Of a stretch of DNA of 9,420 nt, positions 1 to 6,787 are shown one piece after another. Origin of the DNA: CAJXZP01 sp047610145 (GTDB taxonomy: Bacteria > Bacteroidota > Bacteroidia > Flavobacteriales_G > Salibacteraceae); contig JBLFZF010000116.1 of NCBI GenBank assembly GCA_047610145.1, positions 1 through 9,420 on the forward strand, written 5' to 3'. The position numbers and the translations under genes were made by a program. Position 1 is the stretch's first letter. Each line of letters starts with the position of its first letter. The notes beneath the pieces are model-generated. The model saw nothing but the letters and a program-made list of their open reading frames with translations. It ran no database searches and was not told where the DNA came from.

Positions 1-275
1 ATGAAGGCATCAAAGTAAGAGTGGTTTCTGTTCCAACTATGGAAGCTTTTGAAAAACAAAGTAAAGAATACAAAGAATCGGTATTTCCTAATAATGGATC
101 TATACGAGTAGCTGTGGAAGCAGGCGCTACCATGCCTTGGTATAAATACGTAGGATTAGATGGAGCAGTAGTTGGAATGGACTCATTTGGAGCTTCTGCA
201 CCGTATAAAGTACTTTATGAAAAATTTGGAATCACTGCAGAAAGCGTAGTAAATAAAGTGAAAGAAAGAATGTAA
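1..275 (+). CDS. tkt: Transketolase, C-terminal end (partial, 5' end outside window)
   Basis: This is the last 90 residues of a transketolase. The frame is open from base 3 with no start needed inside the window. It begins EGIKVRVVSVPTMEAFEKQ, so the GTG at base 21 is an internal valine rather than a start. The segment matches the C-terminal transketolase domain: a VRVVSxP strand, then RVAVEAG, WYKYVG and a GAVVGMDSFGASAP loop, followed by LYEKFGIT and a final helix ending in KERM. Transketolase transfers two-carbon units between sugar phosphates, using thiamine diphosphate, in the non-oxidative pentose phosphate pathway in the cytoplasm. The cofactor-binding domains are not in the window. 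In many Bacteroidota the enzyme is one chain of about 660-680 residues, in others it is split into two subunits; the fragment cannot tell which. A strong terminator follows 4 bases after the stop, so this gene ends its transcript here. Confidence 0.93.
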   Translation, partial: EGIKVRVVSVPTMEAFEKQSKEYKESVFPNNGSIRVAVEAGATMPWYKYVGLDGAVVGMDSFGASAPYKVLYEKFGITAESVVNKVKERM

Positions 276-279
276 TTTC

Positions 280-309
280 AAAGGGAGAACGTTTAGTTCT
301 CCCTTTTTT
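280..309 (+). terminator. Intrinsic terminator after transketolase
   Basis: A perfect 11-bp stem (AAAGGGAGAAC at 280-290 pairing with GTTCTCCCTTT at 296-306) encloses a 5-base loop, and the right arm runs into six Ts at 304-309. It starts 4 bases after the transketolase stop and lies about 50 bases before gap, so it separates the two genes. The partly A-rich left arm would also allow weaker termination on the other strand. Confidence 0.93.
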
Positions 310-360
310 GACATCGGTCACTTTAGGCGACTCTATCAGTATAAATATAACTTCGTTAAA

Positions 361-1359
361 ATGAAAAGAATTGCAATTAACGGCCTTGGTCGTATTGGGA
401 GGCTTACTCTTAGAAACCTATTACAAGATAAACGGGTTGAAGTTGTGGCGGTTAATGATTTAGCCTCTAGCCAAACTATTGCCCACTTGTTTAAATACGA
501 TACAGCCCATGGTAAATATCCAGAACCCGTTTCTAATACCGAAAACTCCTTAGTTATTGGTGATTTGGAAATAGCCTATTCCCGTATTAAAAACCCAGAA
601 GAATTACCTTGGGGAGATTTGAAGGTGGATATTGTATTAGAATGCACGGGGGTTTTCAGAACAGAAGAATCTGCTTCGAAGCATTTTGTAGCGGGCGCTA
701 AAAGAGTGGTGATATCTGCTCCGGCTAAAGGGGGAACCGTACCCTTTATTGTTTTAGGGGTGAATGATGAGATTTTAACTAGGGATACCACTATTATTTC
801 AAATGCCTCTTGCACTACCAATTGTTTGGCTCCAGTAGTTCAGTTACTAGAGGAGGAACTAGGTATTTCGCATGGTTTTATTACCACCACTCACGGATAT
901 ACCGTAGATCAACGTTTGCAAGATGCTCCTCATACTGATTTAAGAAGAGCCAGAGCAGCCGCTCAAAATATTATTCCAACCTCTACCGGTGCAGCCGCAG
1001 CAGTGGGTATAGTACTGCCTGCTATCAAAGGTAAATTACATGCCAGTGCTTTACGTGTTCCCGTAATTACAGGCTCTTTAATTGAGCTAACGTGTATTGT
1101 CAACAAAAAGGCGTCTATTGAAGAGATTAACGCGCTGTTTAAAAATGCATCCTTACATAGGTATTCTGGTATTTTAGAATATAATGAGGATGAAATTGTT
1201 TCGAGCGATATTATTGGAAACAAGCATTCTTCCATTTTTGATGCGCCATTAACCAACGTGCATGATACCTTAATTAAAGTAACAAGTTGGTATGATAATG
1301 AATCTGGATATGCCGCCAGAATGCACGATTTAGCGGTTCGAATGGCCGAGTTAATGTAA
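361..1359 (+). CDS. gap: Type I glyceraldehyde-3-phosphate dehydrogenase
   Basis: This cytoplasmic glycolytic enzyme oxidises and phosphorylates glyceraldehyde 3-phosphate to 1,3-bisphosphoglycerate with NAD+. At 332 residues it is full length for the family. The N-terminal Rossmann motif is NGLGRIGR (residues 7-14). Asp33 in AVNDL ends the second beta strand and points to NAD rather than NADP preference (inference). The active-site signature SNASCTTNC places the catalytic cysteine at Cys151, and TTTHGYT gives the partner His178. The phosphate-binding region reads LRRARAAAQNIIPTSTGAA (about 194-212), and the C-terminal SWYDNESGYAARM element carries the conserved Asn of YDNE. All key residues are present. 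The ATG has an A-rich leader (gttaaaATG) and no Shine-Dalgarno, as is usual in Bacteroidota. No convincing promoter was found in the 50 bases between the terminator and the start. The next gene follows after 24 bp and may be co-transcribed. Confidence 0.97.
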   Translation: MKRIAINGLGRIGRLTLRNLLQDKRVEVVAVNDLASSQTIAHLFKYDTAHGKYPEPVSNTENSLVIGDLEIAYSRIKNPEELPWGDLKVDIVLECTGVFRTEESASKHFVAGAKRVVISAPAKGGTVPFIVLGVNDEILTRDTTIISNASCTTNCLAPVVQLLEEELGISHGFITTTHGYTVDQRLQDAPHTDLRRARAAAQNIIPTSTGAAAAVGIVLPAIKGKLHASALRVPVITGSLIELTCIVNKKASIEEINALFKNASLHRYSGILEYNEDEIVSSDIIGNKHSSIFDAPLTNVHDTLIKVTSWYDNESGYAARMHDLAVRMAELM

Positions 1360-1383
1360 GGTGTATTTCGTAGATTTTTAGAT

Positions 1384-2001
1384 ATGAATTTAAAGAGTAT
1401 TGACCAGAGTCGTTTAAAATTTTCTTACTTGAAAAAATTAATCACTTATCAAATCGATTCTGGGCTGAATGAGTTTTCTGATTTAACGTCAACAGTTCCT
1501 AGTGTGAAAGAATTAGAGGGGTATGGATTTGTAGAGGATACGTTCACTTTTAATCACTCTTTCAACACTGTATTTGATCAATATGTTTTATCAAACCCTA
1601 ATGAAACATGGAATTCTGGTGGATTGATTTCCTTTGGATTGGCACTAGATAAAAAAACGGAAATCATTTATTATCCAGGTGATTCTTATCCAGGGGCTAG
1701 CGAAGGTCAGATTCTCTATCTGCATTCTAGCATCTTAGGATTAAAGAAAATATGCATGGCTCAAGAAGTGGTTACGGTAAGTAAAGAAAAACAACTTATT
1801 GAATTTAGCTATGTCAAAGACGGAATGACCGAAGGGGTGCAACAAATTAGTTTTACATCTATAGGCGATAACAAAACAGTGGTGAGCCATGTTTCTCGGT
1901 TCAAAGGCGTGTCTAGCTTTAGAGATATTTTTTACCCCTTTTTTCACAGTTTGATAATTTCTAAGTTTCATCAAAACCTTAAAAAATCGCTAAATCCGTA
2001 A
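1384..2001 (+). CDS. Hypothetical protein, possible SRPBCC/START-like fold
   Basis: I do not recognise this 205-residue protein by name. It has no signal peptide or membrane segment and should be cytoplasmic. The layout from about residue 50 resembles an SRPBCC (START/polyketide-cyclase-like) domain: a first strand and helix (FTFNHSFNTVFDQYV), then alternating beta strands through GQILYLHSS, QLIEFSYVKDG, GVQQISFTSIG and NKTVVSHVSRFKG, and a long amphipathic C-terminal helix (about residues 180-203, FRDIFYPFFHSLIISKFHQN). Such folds bind hydrophobic ligands, but no ligand can be inferred here. The first 45 residues have no clear similarity. It lies 24 bp after gap with no terminator between, so it probably shares the gap transcript. 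The next gene starts 41 bp after its stop, again without a convincing terminator. The coding call is firm from length, position and context; the fold is a pattern-based guess. Confidence 0.8.
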   Translation: MNLKSIDQSRLKFSYLKKLITYQIDSGLNEFSDLTSTVPSVKELEGYGFVEDTFTFNHSFNTVFDQYVLSNPNETWNSGGLISFGLALDKKTEIIYYPGDSYPGASEGQILYLHSSILGLKKICMAQEVVTVSKEKQLIEFSYVKDGMTEGVQQISFTSIGDNKTVVSHVSRFKGVSSFRDIFYPFFHSLIISKFHQNLKKSLNP

Positions 2002-2042
2002 ATACTATTAGCGTATTGGAATTAATATATAGTTTTACACTC

Positions 2043-2354
2043 GTGAAAATAGTATCGCTCATATTGGCCATCTTTACTTTTACATTATCCATGTACCCAT
2101 GCGATGATGAATTGTTGGTGTCTGAATTAGAGCAAACAGAAATTCACAATGCCGAACATAATGGGCATGAGCACGAACAAGGAGCGGATTATTGTTCGCC
2201 TTTTTGCGTGTGTAACATTACCCATGTACAGCGAAATGAAAACTTTACTCCAAAGCCTTTAAAAGCTTTAAATTTTGAAAGCCCTAACTTTATTTACCTC
2301 GCTCCATTTTCTACTGGAGTTGCCTCCGACATTTTTCAACCGCCTCGAGCATAA
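2043..2354 (+). CDS. Small exported Cys/His-rich protein, DUF6660-like, of metal efflux cluster
   Basis: This 103-residue protein begins with a hydrophobic segment (MKIVSLILAIFTFTLSMYPC) that looks like a signal peptide or anchor. A His/Glu-rich stretch (His35, 39, 42, 44) follows, then a CSPFCVC cluster (Cys51, 55, 57); Cys20 follows the hydrophobic segment. The pattern of short leader with PC, acidic/His linker, CSPFCxC and a C-terminal QPPR resembles the DUF6660-type proteins that Bacteroidota carry just ahead of CusA/CzcA pump genes (recalled, not searched). The position here, 72 bp before the pump gene, fits. A periplasmic metal-binding role is inference. Members as I recall them have further cysteines after CxC (CNCC); here the sequence is CNITH, so the site may differ. 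The GTG at 2043 was chosen because family members start with MK at this point. An in-frame TTG at 2016 would add 9 residues (112 in all) and cannot be excluded. Confidence 0.8.
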   Translation: MKIVSLILAIFTFTLSMYPCDDELLVSELEQTEIHNAEHNGHEHEQGADYCSPFCVCNITHVQRNENFTPKPLKALNFESPNFIYLAPFSTGVASDIFQPPRA

Positions 2355-2415
2355 TTCAACAACCATTGGATAGCTATATCCTTTAACGAATAGCGCCCTT
2401 AATTTTGTTGAATTA
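2352..2415. repeat. 11-bp inverted repeat upstream of the efflux pump gene
   Basis: TAATTCAACAA at 2352-2362 is matched perfectly in inverted orientation by TTGTTGAATTA at 2405-2415, with 42 bases between the arms. The left arm begins exactly at the stop codon of the small Cys/His gene. The right arm overlaps a -7 promoter motif and ends 11 bases before the pump ATG. A smaller palindrome (GGATA-GCTA-TATCC, 2368-2381) sits between the arms. No T-run follows, so it is not a classical terminator. It could be a pair of operator sites about five helical turns apart, or an mRNA hairpin near the pump start. Function is inferred from position only. Confidence 0.5.
2400..2407 (+). promoter_or_regulatory. 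Candidate Bacteroidetes -7 promoter element before the pump gene
   Basis: TAATTTTG matches the Bacteroidetes sigma-ABfr -7 consensus TAnnTTTG at every fixed position and lies 20 bases before the pump ATG, which would give a short leader. No good TTTG -33 box stands 17-23 bases upstream (that stretch reads GCTATATCC), so the promoter would be weak or activator-dependent. The region is AT-rich, so a chance match is possible. An imperfect direct copy of this stretch follows at once: TTAATTTTGTTGAAT at 2399-2413 and TTAATTTTTGTAGAAT at 2413-2428. Confidence 0.35.
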
Positions 2416-2426
2416 ATTTTTGTAGA

Positions 2427-5400
2427 ATGATACCAAATATCATTGCTTATTCGGTTAAAAATAAGTTAGTTATTGGAATGTTTACTCTAGCCATAATTGT
2501 TGCTGGTTTCTGGAGTTTAACCAAAGTCCCAATCGATGCCGTACCTGACATCACCAATAATCAGGTTCAAGTTATTACTCAAGCTCCAAACTTGGGTACC
2601 GAAGATATCGAAAAGTTTGTGACTTATCCAGTAGAAATTGGAATGGCCAATTTACCGGGAGTCAAAGAAATTAGATCCGTTTCTCGTTTCGGACTTTCGT
2701 TAGTCACCATTGTGTTTGAAGACGATATGGGAACATATCTTCCGCGTCAATTGGTGGCAGAGAAACTAACCGATGTGAAGGAGGATATTCCGGCTGGTTT
2801 TGGAACTCCATTTGTAGGACCTATTTCTACGGGGTTGGGAGAGATTTACCAGTATTCATTGGAAGTTGAAGATGCCTTTGAAGATAAATATTCATCGGCT
2901 GATTTGCGTACCATGCAAGATTGGATTATTAGACGTCAAATGGCGATGGTACCTGGAGTGGTGGAAGTCAATGCTTTTGGTGGCGACATTAAACAATATG
3001 AGGTAGCTATTAACCCTTCAAAGCTCAAAGCCCATAGCATTACGATGGCGGATGTTTTTGAAGCCTTAGAATCCAATAACCAGAATACGGGTGGCGCATA
3101 TATTGAAAAGAACCATCAAGCCAATTACATTCGAGGTGAAGGGTTAGCGCGTAGCTTATCGGATATTGAAAGTGTAGTAATTAAAAACACCGATGGAATT
3201 CCGTTACTGATTAAAGATGTCGCTACCGTTCAATTTGGTAGAGCCATTAAATTTGGTACCCTAACCAAAGACGGTAAGGGAGAAGCTGTTGGAGGAATGA
3301 TTTTGATGCTGAAAGGTGCCAATTCCAATAAGGTAATTGATGCGGTTAAAGCACGTATGGATGAAATTCAAAACTCATTACCCGAAGGAGTAAGCATTGA
3401 ACCTTTTTTAGATCGAAGTAAATTAATTAACAGTACCATTACTACGGTAAGCATCAATTTAGTAGAGGGCGCATTAATTGTGATTTTCATTTTGGTTCTT
3501 CTTTTGGGTAACTGGCGTGGAGGGCTAATTGTGGCTTCAACCATTCCATTATCGTTATTGTTTGCCTTTATATTGATGGATTACTTTGGGGTATGGGCCA
3601 ATCTAATGAGTTTAGGGGCCATTGACTTCGGGATTATTATTGACGGAGCCGTAATTATTGTGGAAGGAACGGTGTTTCTATTGGTCCAAAAACTAAGATT
3701 ACAACCCAATTTGACTCAAGATGAACGAAACCAGGTAGCTATTGAATCTTCTACAAAAATGATGAACTCAGCTTTCTTTGGTCAGCTTATCATTTTAATT
3801 GTATTTATTCCAATACTCGCATTACAAGGGGTAGAAGGCAAGATGTTTAAACCCATGGCATTGACATTCATGTTTGCCATGATGGGTGTGATGGTTTTGT
3901 GTTTAACCTATGTTCCCATGATGTCGGCTTGGTTTTTAAAGGTTAATGTAAAAGCAAAAGTATCTTTTGGCGACAAAATCGTTTTGTACCTAGAAGAAAC
4001 CTATATTAAATACCTTCAAATATCATTGACTCATGCTAAATGGGTAGTTTCAGGATCTGTGATTTTATTAATTGGATCAGGAGTTGTTTTCTCTCGATTA
4101 GGAGGTGAATTTATTCCAAAACTAGATGAAGGTGATATTGCATTTCACTCCATTTTGAAACCGGGAAGTTCTTTATCGGAAACGGTGAAAATTACCACAC
4201 AAGTTGAGAAACTAATCTTAGCCAATATCCCAGAGGTGGAACATGTGATTTGTAGGATTGGGGTAGCCGATGTGCCTACCGATCCGATGCCTATGGATAT
4301 AGCCGATTGTTTCGCCATTTTGAAACCCAAAAGCGAATGGCGCGAAGGTATGACCAAAGAAAAGTTGGTAGAAGAATTAGAAGCACAGGTGAGTTTGGTT
4401 CCAGGAGTTAACTACGAGTTCACTCAACCTATTGAAATGCGTTTTAACGAGCTTATTACGGGTGTACGGGAAGATGTGGCGGTTAAGTTATTCGGTGATG
4501 ACTTAGAAGTATTGGCTCAAAAGGCAGAAGAAATGGGAAAAATCATTTCTACCGTTGATGGGGTGGCCGATATGAAAGTGGAAGCTACGGCTGGTTTGCC
4601 TCAAATTACCATTACTTATGACCGTAAAAAGTTAGCGCAATACGGATTACATATTTCTGATATAAACTTGATTATTCAAACCGCCTTTGCGGGTAGTGAG
4701 GCAGGAGTGATTTTTGAAGGTGAAAAGCGATTTGATTTAGTGGTACGATTAGAAGATGCGCAACGTTCAAGTATTGACGATGTGCGTAAGCTTTTTGTTC
4801 CCTTGGCCAACGGACATCAAATTCCGATTAAGGAAGTAGCCGATATTAGCTACGTTTCTGGGCCCATGCAAATTAGTCGTGACAATACCAACAGACGAAC
4901 CTATGTTGGGGTGAATGTAAGAGGGCGTGATGTGCAATCGGTCGTTACCGAAATTCAAGAAAAATTAGATGCGCAGTTTGAATTGCCTACCGGGTATTAT
5001 ATTAGATATGGTGGAGCTTTTGAAAATCTAGAACGGGCTACGAGCCAATTAAAGATTGTTGTTCCAATTGCTCTTGGATTGATTTTCATATTGATCTTTT
5101 TCGCTTTAAAATCTATTAAACAAACGGCCATGATTTTTATGGCAATCCCACTAGCGGCCATGGGTGGTGTGTTTTCGTTATGGTTGCGCGATATGCCATT
5201 TAGTATATCGGCCGGTGTAGGATTTATTGTTTTGTTTGGTGTGGCCGTTTTAAACGGGTTAGTACTGATTAGTGGATGGAATGAAATCAAAGAAAACGAA
5301 GATATGCCGTTACTAGACAGAATCAAAACAGGAGCTAAACGTAGAATTCGACCAATTTTGTTAACGGCACTTACCGATGTATTTGGATTTTTACCGATGG

Positions 5401-6776
5401 CAATTTCTACATCTGCTGGGGCGGAAATTCAACAACCACTGGCGACCGTAGTTATTGGAGGAATGATTACAGCTACATTTTTAACCCTATTTGTTTTACC
5501 AATTTTATATCAATGGATGGAAACACGAAACTTGAAAATGAATAAAGTAACCACTTTAGCGACTTTGTTTATTCTCGCTTCTACAAGTATGCACGCACAA
5601 ACGATTCGCACTATTTCTTCGGTAGATGAGGTGATTACTTTAGGCCTGCAAAATAACGGGAATGTTGTGAATGCGAATAAAAATATAGCGATTCAAGAAC
5701 TTGGAAAACGGTCGGCTATGAACTTAGGTAAAACAAATTTTGACTTCCAGTACGGACAATACAATAGTTACCGCAACGACTTTTCTTTTGAAGTCAATCA
5801 GAAAATCACCTTTCCTACCGTGTATTCTAAGCAAAAGCAATTAGCAGAACTGCGGATACAAAGTAGTCAAGTGGAATTGGCGGTAACACAAAATGAATTG
5901 ACTCGAAAAATCAAAAAAGCGTGGTACCAACTGGCTTTTTTACAAGAAAAAAACGATCTATTTAAGTTTCAAGATTCGTTGTATACCGAGTTTGCGCGCG
6001 CTGCCGGTATTAGATATGCCGTAGAAGCAATTACGTATTTAGAAAAGGTGACAGCAGAAGCTAAGTCGTTAGAAGTAGCCAATAATTTAAATCTATTAGC
6101 CTCTGATATTGTCATTCAAGAACGGCAATTACGCTTGCTAATTAATGATTCCACAGGTCTATGTTTTACGCCATTAGGTGTTTCTGAGCGAAACTTTGGA
6201 ACGGTAGCAGATTCAGGTCAGCTCAAGCAAAATCCTTTATGGCTATATTCTGTTCAGCAAATTGAAATTGCGAAAGCAGTAAAAGAGGTAGAGGTGGCTA
6301 AAACATTACCCGATCTTTCTATTGGGTACTTTAATCAATCTATGACCGGTTCAGTTTTGCAAAATGGAGATGTAGCACCTAGTTCTACTCGTTTTCAAGG
6401 AGTGCAGGCCGGAATTGCTATTCCTATTTTTTACCGATCGCATAAAGCAAATGTAGAAGTGAAAGAGATGCAATGGCAAATGAGACAAACGGAATCTGTA
6501 TACTATCAAAATGTATTGCAAGGGGAGTATGAACAACAAATACAGCAGGTTTTGAAATATAATGGTAGCTTAGATTACTATAAAAATACCGCGTTGAATC
6601 AGGCCGATTTAATTATTGAAAGTGCTCAAAAAAGCTATGCCAACGGAGCCATTGGATACGTAGAATATTTTCAGGGTTTAACGCAGGGTTTAGATCTTAA
6701 AATGGACTATTTGGAAACCCTAAACGGGTATAACCAAGCCGTAATAAATTTAGAGTACTTAATTGGTATTCAATAA
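2427..6776 (+). CDS. CzcA/CusA-type heavy-metal RND pump fused to TolC-like outer-membrane factor
   Basis: A 1449-residue fusion of two efflux components. Residues 1-1036 form a full heavy-metal RND pump: TM1 (about 12-31), a periplasmic porter region starting VPIDAVPDITNNQVQV, TM2-6 (about 340-505), TM7 (about 538-556), a second porter loop with QPIEMRFNELITGVREDVAVKLFGDD at 667-692 (interrupted here by no gap), and TM8-12 (about 875-1030). TM4 carries Asp400, Asp406 and Glu413 in AIDFGIIIDGAVIIVEG, with the same spacing as the proton-relay residues D402, D408 and E415 of Cupriavidus CzcA. Residues 1038-1057 look like a signal peptide. Residues 1058-1449 resemble a TolC-type outer-membrane factor: ITLGLQNNGNVVNANKN at its start, long helical stretches, and an LIGIQ end. 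The pump exports metal ions using the proton gradient; the TM4 pattern favours divalent Zn/Co/Cd over Cu/Ag (inference). Such fusions are known in Bacteroidota. The frame is unbroken throughout. The adaptor gene follows after 11 bp. Confidence 0.95.
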   Translation: MIPNIIAYSVKNKLVIGMFTLAIIVAGFWSLTKVPIDAVPDITNNQVQVITQAPNLGTEDIEKFVTYPVEIGMANLPGVKEIRSVSRFGLSLVTIVFEDDMGTYLPRQLVAEKLTDVKEDIPAGFGTPFVGPISTGLGEIYQYSLEVEDAFEDKYSSADLRTMQDWIIRRQMAMVPGVVEVNAFGGDIKQYEVAINPSKLKAHSITMADVFEALESNNQNTGGAYIEKNHQANYIRGEGLARSLSDIESVVIKNTDGIPLLIKDVATVQFGRAIKFGTLTKDGKGEAVGGMILMLKGANSNKVIDAVKARMDEIQNSLPEGVSIEPFLDRSKLINSTITTVSINLVEGALIVIFILVLLLGNWRGGLIVASTIPLSLLFAFILMDYFGVWANLMSLGAIDFGIIIDGAVIIVEGTVFLLVQKLRLQPNLTQDERNQVAIESSTKMMNSAFFGQLIILIVFIPILALQGVEGKMFKPMALTFMFAMMGVMVLCLTYVPMMSAWFLKVNVKAKVSFGDKIVLYLEETYIKYLQISLTHAKWVVSGSVILLIGSGVVFSRLGGEFIPKLDEGDIAFHSILKPGSSLSETVKITTQVEKLILANIPEVEHVICRIGVADVPTDPMPMDIADCFAILKPKSEWREGMTKEKLVEELEAQVSLVPGVNYEFTQPIEMRFNELITGVREDVAVKLFGDDLEVLAQKAEEMGKIISTVDGVADMKVEATAGLPQITITYDRKKLAQYGLHISDINLIIQTAFAGSEAGVIFEGEKRFDLVVRLEDAQRSSIDDVRKLFVPLANGHQIPIKEVADISYVSGPMQISRDNTNRRTYVGVNVRGRDVQSVVTEIQEKLDAQFELPTGYYIRYGGAFENLERATSQLKIVVPIALGLIFILIFFALKSIKQTAMIFMAIPLAAMGGVFSLWLRDMPFSISAGVGFIVLFGVAVLNGLVLISGWNEIKENEDMPLLDRIKTGAKRRIRPILLTALTDVFGFLPMAISTSAGAEIQQPLATVVIGGMITATFLTLFVLPILYQWMETRNLKMNKVTTLATLFILASTSMHAQTIRTISSVDEVITLGLQNNGNVVNANKNIAIQELGKRSAMNLGKTNFDFQYGQYNSYRNDFSFEVNQKITFPTVYSKQKQLAELRIQSSQVELAVTQNELTRKIKKAWYQLAFLQEKNDLFKFQDSLYTEFARAAGIRYAVEAITYLEKVTAEAKSLEVANNLNLLASDIVIQERQLRLLINDSTGLCFTPLGVSERNFGTVADSGQLKQNPLWLYSVQQIEIAKAVKEVEVAKTLPDLSIGYFNQSMTGSVLQNGDVAPSSTRFQGVQAGIAIPIFYRSHKANVEVKEMQWQMRQTESVYYQNVLQGEYEQQIQQVLKYNGSLDYYKNTALNQADLIIESAQKSYANGAIGYVEYFQGLTQGLDLKMDYLETLNGYNQAVINLEYLIGIQ
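5538..5600 (+). other. Signal-peptide-like segment at the pump/outer-membrane-factor junction
   Basis: Within the fusion, residues 1038-1057 start with an in-frame ATG and read MNK, a hydrophobic core TLATLFILAST, then SMHA followed by Gln1058. This is a typical Bacteroidota signal peptide with an expected type I signal peptidase cut after HA (before the CAA codon at 5598-5600). The preceding residues METRNLK are basic and polar, as expected on the cytoplasmic side after TM12. The RND C-terminus is normally cytoplasmic, so this segment can act as a thirteenth crossing that delivers the channel domain to the periplasm, with or without cleavage. The A-rich leader (cttgaaaATG) would also suit a separate internal translation start. 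Confidence 0.7.
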
Positions 6777-6787
6777 AAGAGAAAACA

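Noticed and set aside
341..355. TAACTTCG (348-355) as a -7 promoter element for gap
   Set aside because: It has one mismatch to TAnnTTTG, no -33 box at the right distance, and would place the start almost at the ATG.
576..821. Open frames on the minus strand within gap (also 963-1256)
   Set aside because: They lie opposite a well-supported gap gene with all catalytic motifs, and their translations show no recognisable domain or start context.
1988..2013. CGCTAA/TTAGCG 6-bp stem at the end of the 205-residue gene as a terminator
   Set aside because: The stem is short, the loop is 14 bases and no T-run follows; it is unlikely to stop transcription.
4145..5326. Minus-strand open frames within the pump gene (4145-4357, 4767-4958, 4997-5326)
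   Set aside because: They are antisense shadows of conserved RND sequence; no motif, and length is expected by chance in such a gene.
5530..5545. The pump-channel fusion as a sequencing or assembly error joining two genes
   Set aside because: The frame passes smoothly from TM12 to the signal peptide, and pump-channel fusions of about this length are known in Bacteroidota.
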